Origin: an uncultured Bacteroidales bacterium
GTDB taxonomy: Bacteria > Bacteroidota > Bacteroidia > Bacteroidales > WCHB1-69
Length of the DNA stretch: 41,655 bases
Direction of reading: 5' to 3'
Assembly: GCA_905236885.1 (NCBI GenBank)
Contig: CAJOQK010000070.1
Coordinates: forward strand, 1 to 41,655
Both the position numbers and the translations under genes were made by a program. Position 1 is the first letter of the stretch. Each line of letters opens with the position of its first letter. Of the stretch, positions 28,297 to 35,971 are shown piece after piece. Below the pieces are notes generated by a model. That model searched no databases, was not told where the DNA came from, and saw only the letters and a list, made by a program, of their open reading frames with translations.

Positions 28297-30018
28297 ATGA
28301 GAAAATTAAGCTTATTATTGGCATTCTTTGCGGCATGTGTTTGCGTGCAAGCCCAGAACTTTTATGAAGGTTGGGAAACGTATAACCATAGGATCGAATT
28401 GAGCAACTGGACGGTGAATGATGTGGTGACTTTGCGTCAGGCATGCGGAAAACAGGAGAAAGGATGGGTCATCAATGTGGCAGGAAACAGTGTCCTTTCG
28501 CATAATATTGATGCGCCCACCAACGGTGACACCAACAAAAACATTGTCACATTCGCCTGTGGAGGAGCCCCTAACAAAGGTACTGATTCCTGGCTGATTT
28601 CCCCTCAAATCAAAAACATTGAGGATGGTTCCTACCTGAGTTTCCATTTCATCAACTTTACCGGTAGTGAAAACAACAACCTCTATGTGCTAGTTTCCAC
28701 TACGGACAAGTCCACATCCTCCTTCAAGGTGCTGGATTCTTTTCCTGCCTACCGTAACAATGAATGGGCAGCTTACACTTACTCGTTGGCCGATTATGTT
28801 GGCAAGGATATCTATGTGGCGTTCCGCGCCTATTTTCCGCCTTCATCCGCCATGGTTGAGTTCGGAGCCCTCTACGGGTTGGACCTTATCCGTGTAGGTA
28901 GTGTCAATGAGTATGACATGCAGTTGATTGAGATGCTCTCTCCTGAGGTTCCGATGCAGAATGTGGACACGGCAGTTCCCATGACTTTCGTCGTGAAGAA
29001 CAACGGTCATGAAGTGAACGAGTTTGACCTTTGGTACATGCAGACCTCCAAAGGTTCCAGCTACATTTATGCAAAAAACTACAAGGTGAAACGTACTATC
29101 AAGACCTTGGACACCCTGCATATCAGTTTCCCGGAAAAAACAAAATTCGTCAAAGGCGGACGTGATACCGTTTGGGCTTGGGTGGATGTTCCCCAAGACA
29201 TTGACAGGAGCAACGATACCTTGCCCAAAACCATTGTAGACAACGTAAGTCCGGGAAATATCCCATATATCAACAGTTTTGATTCAGCCGCTGATATTTC
29301 AGGTATCCGTATTTATAATATTTTCAGGGATGAGTCCGCATGGAGGGATGTGATTACACCGGTGTATGCCCGTACCGGAACCGGCTGCATGGAATATGCC
29401 GGCAACACACAGTACAATGCCAACGACTGGTTCTTCACAAAACTGCTCTATTTCCCTACTGCCAACAAGAAATATGAGCTGACCTACTGGTACGGCACTT
29501 CGGATGAATCAAAACCGCAAAAGCTTGTCTCCGCATGGTCTTACCAGCAGAAATACCAGTCCCTGATGTGGGAGCTGGCATGGCATGAGAATATAAACAA
29601 CCAGGTGGCCAAGGATCAGACAGACGTGAATCGCGGTTATGTGGAGGGAAAAGCCCGTTTTACAGTGGAAAAGCCGGGTTACTATTATATCGGTTTCCAT
29701 GCAACCAGCGATGCTTCCAATGCAAAATTGTATCTGGATGATATTGATATCCATCTTGCAGTGGATGTGCAGGAAGCCGCCATTGATGAAACCGTGAACG
29801 TCTATCCCAATCCTGCACAGGACCAGTTCACCGTTTCTGCAGCCCATGCAATCCGTGAGGTGGAGGTGTACAGCACCACTGGTCAGAAAGTGTACCGGAC
29901 AATGGTTTCCGACAATCAGGTCACTATTTCTGCAAAGGATTTGGCCACAGGTCTTTACGTTGTGAAAATCCAGACCGAAAAGGGTAATGCGACGCAAAAG
30001 CTGAACATTGTCCGTTAG
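28297..30018 (+). CDS. Secreted adhesin-like protein with T9SS type A sorting domain
   Basis: A 573-residue secreted protein. The signal peptide is MRKLSLLLAFFAACVCVQAQ. Residues 22-200 look like a choice-of-anchor-J or cleaved-adhesin jelly-roll domain (FYEGWETYNHRIELSNWTV, then GTDSWLISPQIKNIEDGSYL). Residues 205-320 resemble a CARDB-like beta-sandwich, and 325-495 a second jelly-roll (ANDWFFTKLLYFPTANKKYE, ending KLYLDDIDIHL). The final 74 residues, from VNVYPNPAQDQFTVS at 500, are the type A C-terminal sorting domain, with GLYVVKIQTEKG near the end, which directs export by the Por/T9SS machine and attachment at the cell surface. The T9SS machinery is not in this window. No catalytic motif was seen; an adhesive or carbohydrate-binding role is only inferred. 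Confidence 0.9.
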   Translation: MRKLSLLLAFFAACVCVQAQNFYEGWETYNHRIELSNWTVNDVVTLRQACGKQEKGWVINVAGNSVLSHNIDAPTNGDTNKNIVTFACGGAPNKGTDSWLISPQIKNIEDGSYLSFHFINFTGSENNNLYVLVSTTDKSTSSFKVLDSFPAYRNNEWAAYTYSLADYVGKDIYVAFRAYFPPSSAMVEFGALYGLDLIRVGSVNEYDMQLIEMLSPEVPMQNVDTAVPMTFVVKNNGHEVNEFDLWYMQTSKGSSYIYAKNYKVKRTIKTLDTLHISFPEKTKFVKGGRDTVWAWVDVPQDIDRSNDTLPKTIVDNVSPGNIPYINSFDSAADISGIRIYNIFRDESAWRDVITPVYARTGTGCMEYAGNTQYNANDWFFTKLLYFPTANKKYELTYWYGTSDESKPQKLVSAWSYQQKYQSLMWELAWHENINNQVAKDQTDVNRGYVEGKARFTVEKPGYYYIGFHATSDASNAKLYLDDIDIHLAVDVQEAAIDETVNVYPNPAQDQFTVSAAHAIREVEVYSTTGQKVYRTMVSDNQVTISAKDLATGLYVVKIQTEKGNATQKLNIVR

Positions 30019-30037
30019 ACGGTTTTGTAAAAGAGTG

Positions 30038-30066
30038 AAAAAAAGCAGCGAAAGCTGCTTTTTTTT
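30038..30066 (+). terminator. Intrinsic terminator after the T9SS cargo gene
   Basis: GCAGC (30045-30049), loop GAAA, GCTGC (30054-30058), flanked by seven A upstream and eight T downstream (30059-30066), which extend the stem to about 12 pairs. The A and T flanks mean it could work in both directions. It insulates the next gene, whose promoter follows. Confidence 0.88.
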
Positions 30067-30101
30067 ATGCATGCGCCTAATCTTCTTATTTGCTTTTTTA
30101 T

Positions 30102-30109
30102 TACTTTTG
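30102..30109 (+). promoter_or_regulatory. Candidate -7 element for the synthetase-HPRT operon
   Basis: TACTTTTG at 30102-30109 matches TAnnTTTG. No TTTG lies at the 19-base position (the bases at 30083 are TTCT); a TTTG occurs only 13 bases upstream. The predicted start near 30115 supports initiation at the TTG of 30138 rather than at 30090, which would lie upstream of the promoter. Confidence 0.45.
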
Positions 30110-30137
30110 CAACATTTACACATTAAATGATATTGTT

Positions 30138-32537
30138 TTGGAAATAAAAAGAACATTTGATTTGTTGGATTGGATGTCAGAGAAATATGAAAAAGACGAC
30201 ATCTTGGCGTCCAAGTCCAATGGAGAATGGTTTAAATTCAGCATTACCGATTATTGCAAGTATTCCGAAATTATGAGCTATGGCTTTTACGAGCTGGGAC
30301 TCAAGAAGGGTGATAGAGTGGTTACCATCACCAACAACCGGCCTGAGTTCAACATAATTGACATGGCGTTGAGCATGTTGGGTGTGATTCATGTGCCGAT
30401 TTACCCCACACTGAGCAAAAACGAATACACCTACATAATCAATCATTCGGATGCGAAGGTGGTGATTATCGGCAATAAAACCATTTACAACAGGGTAAAA
30501 CCTGTTTTTGACACCTTTGAACATCATCCGTTAATCTATACGTTGGATAAGATTGAGGGGGAGGAGGTGCTGTTTTCGGTTTTCAAGCAGGGAATTTTTT
30601 GCCGTACAAAGGATGCGGCACTTGTGGCGGAAATCCGCAGGAGCATACAGCCGGAGGATGTGGCTACCCAAATCTACACTTCCGGAACTACCGGAACGCC
30701 AAAGGGTGTGGTGCTGACCCATGCGAACCTTGTCAGCAATTTCATGGCCCATGCCAAGGTGCAGCCAATGGATTCCCATTGCCGTGTCCTTAGTTTTCTG
30801 CCGCTTTGCCATGTGTTTGAACGGAGCATGAATTACCATTACCAGTATTTGGGCATCAGTATCTATTATGTGGACAATATGGGGCTGATTATGCAATATG
30901 CGCAGGAAATCAAGGCGCACGGCTTCTGTACGGTGCCTCGTGTGCTGGAGGTGATGCATGACAAGATTCTGGCGGCCGGAAAGGATATGAGCGGCATCCG
31001 CAAAATGATTTTCAATATGGCCGTCAAGCATGGTTATCGCTACGATTTCCATAAGAATATATGGTACAATTTGTGGCAGCGGATATACAATGTGCTGGTA
31101 TATTCAGAAATCCGAAAAAAATTCGGTGGTAACGAAATGATCATAATAAGTGGAGGTTCCGCACTGAACGAAAAACTTGCACGTCTGTTCCACGCCATGG
31201 GATTGCGTGTCTATGAGGGATACGGCCTTTCCGAATCCGGTCCGGTCATTGCGGTCAACAATCCGGTTGATGGAAGGGTGAAATTCGGCACAGTGGGGCC
31301 GCCATTGCCAATTCTTCAGCTGAAAATTGCCGAGGATGGGGAAATCATCGTCAAAAGTCCCTCTGTGATGCAGTGCTATTACAAAGATGATGATTACACA
31401 AAACTGGCCATTGATGATGAGGGTTGGTTCCACACCGGAGATGTGGGTGTTTTGGTGGACAACACCTATTTGAAAATCACAGACAGGAAAAAGGAGATTT
31501 TCAAGCTCTCCGCCGGAAAATATGTGGTTCCGCAGTATATTGAGAATAAAATGAAGGAATCGGAGTTGATTGAGAATGCGATGGTGGTTGGGGAAAACGA
31601 GAAATTCGCCTCCGCACTAATCTCTCCAAATTACAATTATCTGCATTTTTGGGCGAACAAGCATAAACTGCACTACAGGGACAATCTGGAACTGGTGCAG
31701 CTTCCGGAGGTGCAGCAACGTTTTCAAAAGGAGATTTTGCAGATTAACAAAGATTTGGCACCGCACGAACAGATAAAATGCTTCCAGCTGGTGACGGACG
31801 AATGGTCGCCCAACACAGGTGAATTGTCGCCCACGCTGAAATTGAAACGGGCTTTCCTGATGAAGAAATACAAGGATGAGATTGCCAAAATATACAACCA
31901 TGAACAGGAAAAGGAAAGCTCTCCCATGGCATTCAGCTTCAAACAGTTCAATCTTTCCCTGTTAAACTCAATCCAGGAGTTCTGGAATAAGGGCAGCGAA
32001 GCGAATGTCATTGAAGTTGAAGGCAAACGGTTCGTAAAATATATTTCACAGGAAAAAATTGAAAAGCGGGTGATGGAAATTGCGGTTGAGCTGAACAAAG
32101 CCTATGAAGGGCAAAGCCCTCTGATGCTGGTGGTGCTGAACGGTGCAATGATGTTTGCTTCCGAACTGATGAAACATCTGCATTTCCCGTTGGAGATGAC
32201 CTGCATAAAATATGTCTCCTATCAGGGCATGCAGGCGGGGAATACGGTCAAGGAGGTGATTGGTCTGCCGGAATCGTTGGAGAACCGTCGCGTGATTGTT
32301 GTGGAAGACATTGTGGACAGCGGGCAAACCATCCGTTTTTTGAGCGACAAGCTGAAGGCCTGTAAGGTGAAGGATGTGGAGGTGGTCACGCTGACTTTCA
32401 AAAGGGCGGCCTGTAAGGTTGATGTTCCCATCCGATATGTGGGGTTCGAAATCTCCAATGAATTCATCGTGGGGTATGGTATGGATTACGAACAAAAGGG
32501 AAGGCAATATCCGGACATTTATCAATATATGGCGTAA
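30138..32537 (+). CDS. Fused long-chain acyl-CoA synthetase and hypoxanthine phosphoribosyltransferase
   Basis: A 799-residue protein in one open frame, carrying two complete enzymes. Residues 1-595 are an AMP-forming acyl-CoA synthetase: P-loop YTSGTTGTPKGV (180-191), YEGYGLSESGP, WFHTGDVG, then ITDRKKEIFKLSAGKYV and the end GELSPTLKLKRAFLMKKY. Residues 625-799 are a hypoxanthine(-guanine) phosphoribosyltransferase: VLNGAMMFASELM, the PRPP loop VIVVEDIVDSGQT (719-731) and IVGYGMDYEQKGRQYPDIY. A 30-residue linker (about 596-624) joins them. One half activates fatty acids to acyl-CoA in the cytoplasm or at the membrane; the other salvages hypoxanthine or guanine using PRPP. Both leave pyrophosphate. 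I start at TTG 30138 (MEIKRTFDLLDWM), which fits homologue N-termini; ATG 30174 is the alternative. An internal ATG at 31926 could give a separate HPRT. The stop overlaps rbfA by one base. Confidence 0.9.
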   Translation: MEIKRTFDLLDWMSEKYEKDDILASKSNGEWFKFSITDYCKYSEIMSYGFYELGLKKGDRVVTITNNRPEFNIIDMALSMLGVIHVPIYPTLSKNEYTYIINHSDAKVVIIGNKTIYNRVKPVFDTFEHHPLIYTLDKIEGEEVLFSVFKQGIFCRTKDAALVAEIRRSIQPEDVATQIYTSGTTGTPKGVVLTHANLVSNFMAHAKVQPMDSHCRVLSFLPLCHVFERSMNYHYQYLGISIYYVDNMGLIMQYAQEIKAHGFCTVPRVLEVMHDKILAAGKDMSGIRKMIFNMAVKHGYRYDFHKNIWYNLWQRIYNVLVYSEIRKKFGGNEMIIISGGSALNEKLARLFHAMGLRVYEGYGLSESGPVIAVNNPVDGRVKFGTVGPPLPILQLKIAEDGEIIVKSPSVMQCYYKDDDYTKLAIDDEGWFHTGDVGVLVDNTYLKITDRKKEIFKLSAGKYVVPQYIENKMKESELIENAMVVGENEKFASALISPNYNYLHFWANKHKLHYRDNLELVQLPEVQQRFQKEILQINKDLAPHEQIKCFQLVTDEWSPNTGELSPTLKLKRAFLMKKYKDEIAKIYNHEQEKESSPMAFSFKQFNLSLLNSIQEFWNKGSEANVIEVEGKRFVKYISQEKIEKRVMEIAVELNKAYEGQSPLMLVVLNGAMMFASELMKHLHFPLEMTCIKYVSYQGMQAGNTVKEVIGLPESLENRRVIVVEDIVDSGQTIRFLSDKLKACKVKDVEVVTLTFKRAACKVDVPIRYVGFEISNEFIVGYGMDYEQKGRQYPDIYQYMA

Positions 32538-32875
32538 TGGAGACAACAAGACAACAAAAAATTGCGCGGCTGGTGCAAAAGGAGATGGCTGATCTTTTCC
32601 AACAGGAACGTACCCTATATCAGGGAAAAGGGATGCTTACTGTCACACAGGTGAAGGTGAGCCGTGACATGTCATATGCACGTATTTATGTGAGTGTGTT
32701 CGGTGTGAAGGAGAAACAGGAGGTGATTCAAATCCTGTCGGACAACCAAAGGGAAATCCGTTTCCGGCTTGGACAACGTGTGAGGAACCAGTTGAGGATT
32801 ATTCCCGAATTGAGTTTTGTATTGGACGACACATTGGACTATATTGAAAATATTGACCAGTTGCTGAAACAGTGA
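32537..32875 (+). CDS. rbfA: Ribosome-binding factor A
   Basis: A 112-residue KH-fold protein that binds the 30S subunit during 16S rRNA processing and cold adaptation. Typical family segments are QKIARLVQKEMADLFQQE, LTVTQVKVSRDMSYARIYVS and RLGQRVRNQLRIIPELSFVL. Its ATG shares one base with the preceding stop (TAATG), and its own stop overlaps the next start by four bases. Confidence 0.95.
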   Translation: METTRQQKIARLVQKEMADLFQQERTLYQGKGMLTVTQVKVSRDMSYARIYVSVFGVKEKQEVIQILSDNQREIRFRLGQRVRNQLRIIPELSFVLDDTLDYIENIDQLLKQ

Positions 32876-34107
32876 AACTGCCCTTTTTTGTCGCACGGCG
32901 TTATTTTTTTGCCAGAAAGTCCAGACAGCTGATACAGCTGATTTCTTGGGTTTCCCTTTTGAGCATCACCGTCTGTACGGCGGCACTGTTCATTGTGCTT
33001 TCTGTGTTTAACGGCCTTCAGGGGTTTGTCACGGACAAGTTTAACGGTTTTCATGCCGATTTGGAACTCTCCTCCAGGGAGGGACGTGATTTTGTGCTAA
33101 CGTCGGAGCAGTTGGCGGCATTGCGTGGTATTGAAGGGGTTGAGTACATGTCAGAGGTATGCACTGACATGGCGGTGATAGTTTGTGAGGACCGGCAGTT
33201 CATTGTCAATCTGAAAGGGGTGGAGGCGGACTATGCCCGCCTAAAACAGATTGACACTACGGTCTACTCCGGGCAATTCCTGCTGCAGTTCGGCGAATAT
33301 CCCCTGGCAGTGCTGGGAAGGGGGGTGGAGCAGGTGCTGCAGGCTCCAATTGCTGATTTTGTAACCAACAGCCTGCGTGTCTATTATCCCAAGCGCGGTG
33401 CGTCGCTTTCGGCAGCAAATCCTATGCAGAGCTTGAACAGCGAAAGTCTGACGCCTGTTGGAAGCTTTTTTTCCGCCACGGATTATGATGAAAATTATGT
33501 CTTTGCGCCAATCTCTTTTGTCCGCAGGCTTACAGGTCGTCAAAACGAGCTGACGTCATTGGAATTCAGGTTGTCCCCATCGGCTTCCTTACGACAGGTT
33601 ACAGCGGCTGTGGAGGCGTTGGCAGGTGAGGGTTTTGTGCTGAAAGATGCCTTCCAGCAGGAATCGGAGCTGTACAAGGCAATGCGCACGGAAAAATGGG
33701 CGATATTTGCCATTCTTTCTTTTATCCTGCTGATTGCCTCCTTCAACATGATTGGAATGATGGCGTTGCTGGTTCTGGATAAAAAGCAGGATTTGGGAAT
33801 TTTCCGTGCCATGGGTGCGGATTTGCCATTGATTCGCAAAATTTTCATTGCGGAAGGGATGCTGATTGGCGGTATCGGCGCGGTTTCCGGCCTGCTGATT
33901 GGTTTTGTCTGCTGCTATCTGCAACAGACATTCCATTTCATCCGTTTCGGAGAGGGTTATGAAGTGAGCTATTATCCGGTGGCCATGCATTGGTCGGATG
34001 TGGTGGGTATATTTGCCGTTGTGATATGTGTCCTGATTCCTGCGGTGTTATGGCCGGTCAGCCGTTTGTCCGGACAGCTGTTCAGGGAGCGCATGCGCCA
34101 TGAATAA
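32872..34107 (+). CDS. LolC/LolE-type ABC transporter permease
   Basis: A 411-residue inner-membrane protein starting with GTG 32872, inside the end of rbfA (GTGA overlap); no ATG lies nearby. The N-terminus PFFVARRYFFARKSRQLIQL is followed by a first membrane segment (about 22-48), a large periplasmic domain (about 50-270), and three C-terminal membrane segments in an FtsX-like domain: WAIFAILSFILLIASFNMIG, then KKQDLGIFRAMGA, EGMLIGGIGAVSGLLIGF and VVGIFAVVICVLIPAV. This is the LolC/LolE arrangement, which with the LolD ATPase extracts lipoproteins from the inner membrane. No ATPase gene is adjacent. Position after rbfA suggests housekeeping rather than drug export. Confidence 0.87.
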   Translation: MKLPFFVARRYFFARKSRQLIQLISWVSLLSITVCTAALFIVLSVFNGLQGFVTDKFNGFHADLELSSREGRDFVLTSEQLAALRGIEGVEYMSEVCTDMAVIVCEDRQFIVNLKGVEADYARLKQIDTTVYSGQFLLQFGEYPLAVLGRGVEQVLQAPIADFVTNSLRVYYPKRGASLSAANPMQSLNSESLTPVGSFFSATDYDENYVFAPISFVRRLTGRQNELTSLEFRLSPSASLRQVTAAVEALAGEGFVLKDAFQQESELYKAMRTEKWAIFAILSFILLIASFNMIGMMALLVLDKKQDLGIFRAMGADLPLIRKIFIAEGMLIGGIGAVSGLLIGFVCCYLQQTFHFIRFGEGYEVSYYPVAMHWSDVVGIFAVVICVLIPAVLWPVSRLSGQLFRERMRHE

Positions 34108-34116
34108 TGGCGGTTT

Positions 34117-34146
34117 CCGGAAAATAATCTCTATTTTCGGGATTTT
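34117..34146 (+). terminator. Probable terminator after the permease gene
   Basis: CCGGAAAATA (34117-34126) pairs with TATTTTCGGG (34132-34141) except for one mismatch, around a 5-base loop, followed by ATTTT to 34146. The T-run is short, so strength is uncertain. Confidence 0.5.
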
Positions 34147-34216
34147 AATGCGCGGAAATTGGCAGAAATTATTTGTGCGTTTGAAAATGAAATAATCTTT
34201 TTTTGTGCAAACACGA

Positions 34217-34224
34217 TATTTTTG
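34217..34224 (+). promoter_or_regulatory. Possible -7 element before nnrD
   Basis: TATTTTTG at 34217-34224 matches TAnnTTTG, with TTTG at 34202-34205 at a short spacing of 15. Transcription would start at or just after the ATG at 34230. If this element is real, the message is leaderless or translation begins at the in-frame ATG 34269. Confidence 0.35.
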
Positions 34225-34229
34225 AAAAG

Positions 34230-35153
34230 ATGAAGGATGAGAATATATTTTCCGTATCGGCTGAGATTATGGAAAAAATAGGATTTCAGGAGCAGAAGGG
34301 ATGCCAATGGATCACAGCCCCATTGTCACAGCCCTGGCTTCACAGTCGCTCCCGTTTTGCCCATAAGGGGGATTTCGGGCGGGCTCTGCTGATTGCCGGC
34401 AGCCGTGGCATGGCTGGGGCTTCGGTGCTGGCGGCACGTGCCTGTCTGCGTGGTGGCGCGGGGCTGCTGACGGTGCACGCGCCCAGTTGCAACTATGGCA
34501 TTCTGCAGACTGCAGTTCCGGAGGCGATGGTGGAATGTGATGTGGAGGAGGATTCGGTTTCCTCGCTTGATATAAAGAATTTGGAAAAATACACTGCCGT
34601 GGCCATCGGTCCGGGATTGGGAAAAACAGATGGGGCGAAGCAGGTGTTGAAGCAGCTGCTGCAGTTTTACCGCCGGCCGGTCGTGCTGGATGCCGATGCC
34701 CTGAACCTGTTGGCTGAAAACCCGACATATCTGGAGTTCGTGCCACCATATTCCATCCTGACACCACATCTGGGAGAATGGGAAAGGCTTATGGGAAAAG
34801 CCGGAGATGCTAAGGAACGGTTGGATGTGACCCGACAGTTCACCGCCAAGCACCAGTTGCTTGTGGTGATCAAGGGGGCTTATAGTGTGACGGTTTCTCC
34901 CGACGGAAGCTGTTTTTTCAATACTACGGGCAATCCGGGGATGGCCACTGCCGGTTGCGGGGATGTGCTGACCGGCATGCTGCTCTCATTGCTGGCACAG
35001 TCCTACAGTCCGGAACAGGCGGCGGTGCTCGGGGTGTACCTGCATGGCTTGGCAGGGGATTTGGCGTTGCGTAAACAGTCGCCTGAGAGCCTGCTTTCAG
35101 GTGATTTGGTGGAAAATATCGGGGAGGCTTTCCAAACGTTACGGGGAGAGTGA
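34230..35153 (+). CDS. nnrD: ADP-dependent NAD(P)H-hydrate dehydratase, without epimerase domain
   Basis: A 307-residue ribokinase-fold enzyme that uses ADP to dehydrate damaged (S)-NAD(P)H hydrate back to NAD(P)H. The domain begins at about residue 44 (FAHKGDFGRALLIAGSRGM). It continues with AGLLTVHAP, AIGPGLGKT, VVLDADALNLLAE, TPHLGEWERL and GNPGMATAGCGDVLTGM, holding the catalytic Asp of the GCGD motif. In most bacteria this domain is the C-terminal half of a protein of about 500 residues whose N-terminal half is the NnrE epimerase; here only about 43 unassigned residues precede it. The start could be ATG 34230 or 34269; a TTG at 34203 is less likely. Its stop lies two bases from the convergent cysH stop, with no terminator between. 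Confidence 0.92.
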   Translation: MKDENIFSVSAEIMEKIGFQEQKGCQWITAPLSQPWLHSRSRFAHKGDFGRALLIAGSRGMAGASVLAARACLRGGAGLLTVHAPSCNYGILQTAVPEAMVECDVEEDSVSSLDIKNLEKYTAVAIGPGLGKTDGAKQVLKQLLQFYRRPVVLDADALNLLAENPTYLEFVPPYSILTPHLGEWERLMGKAGDAKERLDVTRQFTAKHQLLVVIKGAYSVTVSPDGSCFFNTTGNPGMATAGCGDVLTGMLLSLLAQSYSPEQAAVLGVYLHGLAGDLALRKQSPESLLSGDLVENIGEAFQTLRGE

Positions 35154-35155
35154 TC

Positions 35156-35875
35156 TCACGCCTTTTGATGTAGGCCGCATTCGCGATGTTCGGGACTTTC
35201 CCACCACCAGCGTCCGGCGCGGATATCCTCGTCGGGTTGGACCGCCCGCGTGCAGGGTTGGCAGCCTATACTGCGGAATCCCTGTTCCTGCAGTTTGTTG
35301 TAGGGGACATGATGGGTGCGGATGTAGTCCCATGTCTGTTCTTCGCTCCAGTCTATCAATGGGTTGATTTTAAGCAGCTGGTGCTGCTCATCCCATTCGA
35401 TTTTCTGCATTCCCTCGCGGGTGACCGACTGGCTCCGGCGCAAACCGCAAATCCAGGCGTCCAGCGTGCCGAAAGCCCTGGAAAGCGGTTCCAGTTTGCG
35501 GATTTGGCAGCATAAATGCCTTTTTTCCAAACTTTCATAAAAGAAATTCACGCCATTTTCCAGAAGTGTCTGCTGTAAAACTTCCGTATGTGGGACAAAA
35601 ATCTCCATTTTAATGTTGTAATGCAGGTTGGTGCGGTCCATCAGCTGGTAGGTCTCCGGAAAAAGTCGTCCGGTGTCCAGGGTGAAGATACGCGCTTTCG
35701 GGTCGACATGCAGTATCATGTCGGTCAAAACCTGATCCTCAATGCTCAAGCTGGAGGAGAGGGCGATACGGGTGCCGTAAACCTGCAGGAAATGCAGTAG
35801 TAACTCTTGTGTGGAAGACTCCGCAAATTCCGCATTCAAGCGGCTAATGTCTGATGAGGTGTATTTTTTATTCAT
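35156..35875 (-). CDS. cysH: Adenylyl-sulfate (APS) reductase, iron-sulfur type
   Basis: A 239-residue enzyme that reduces APS to sulfite with thioredoxin. It has the two Cys pairs that bind the [4Fe-4S] cluster of APS reductases: Cys122-Cys123 (KRHLCCQIRKLEPL) and Cys205-Cys208 (SIGCQPCTR), plus the catalytic Cys233 in ECGLH. PAPS-specific reductases lack the cluster Cys residues, so APS is the likely substrate. This agrees with the lack of a cysC APS kinase here. Other motifs are LSSSLSIEDQVLTDM, FTLDTGRLFPETY and GLRRSQSVTR. It is the last gene of the minus-strand block, 96 bases after cysN, and that gap is filled with repeats. Confidence 0.94.
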   Translation of the reverse strand: MNKKYTSSDISRLNAEFAESSTQELLLHFLQVYGTRIALSSSLSIEDQVLTDMILHVDPKARIFTLDTGRLFPETYQLMDRTNLHYNIKMEIFVPHTEVLQQTLLENGVNFFYESLEKRHLCCQIRKLEPLSRAFGTLDAWICGLRRSQSVTREGMQKIEWDEQHQLLKINPLIDWSEEQTWDYIRTHHVPYNKLQEQGFRSIGCQPCTRAVQPDEDIRAGRWWWESPEHRECGLHQKA

Positions 35876-35884
35876 GTGATTAAG

Positions 35885-35968
35885 AACTATGACAATGACT
35901 ATGACTATAAACTGTAAACTATTAACTCTTAAACTTTTAAACCTCTTAAACTCTTAAACCTCTTAAAC
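35885..35968. repeat. Repeat block in the cysN-cysH spacer
   Basis: This 84-base block starts with a 21-base unit at 35885-35905 (AACTATGACAATGACTATGA plus C). The same unit occurs without change at 37318-37338. Then come five TTAAAC units, at 35929, 35937, 35946, 35954 and 35963, spaced 8-9 bases apart and separated by T/C-rich spacers. The block ends three bases before the cysN stop. Repeats this short and regular are not a CRISPR. Confidence 0.75.
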
Positions 35969-35971
35969 TCT

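Noticed and set aside
30090-30137. Upstream TTG start for the synthetase-HPRT gene
   Set aside because: It lies upstream of the candidate -7 element at 30102, and the added residues lack family similarity; TTG 30138 fits homologues better.
31890-32040. The synthetase-HPRT fusion as a sequencing frameshift artefact
   Set aside because: Both domains are complete and in the same frame with a plausible linker. An artefact would need a lost stop without loss of either motif set. It cannot be fully excluded without reads, so it is listed as a test.
35885-35968. Possible CRISPR array
   Set aside because: Units are 6-21 bases with 2-3-base spacers and no cas genes; the geometry is wrong.
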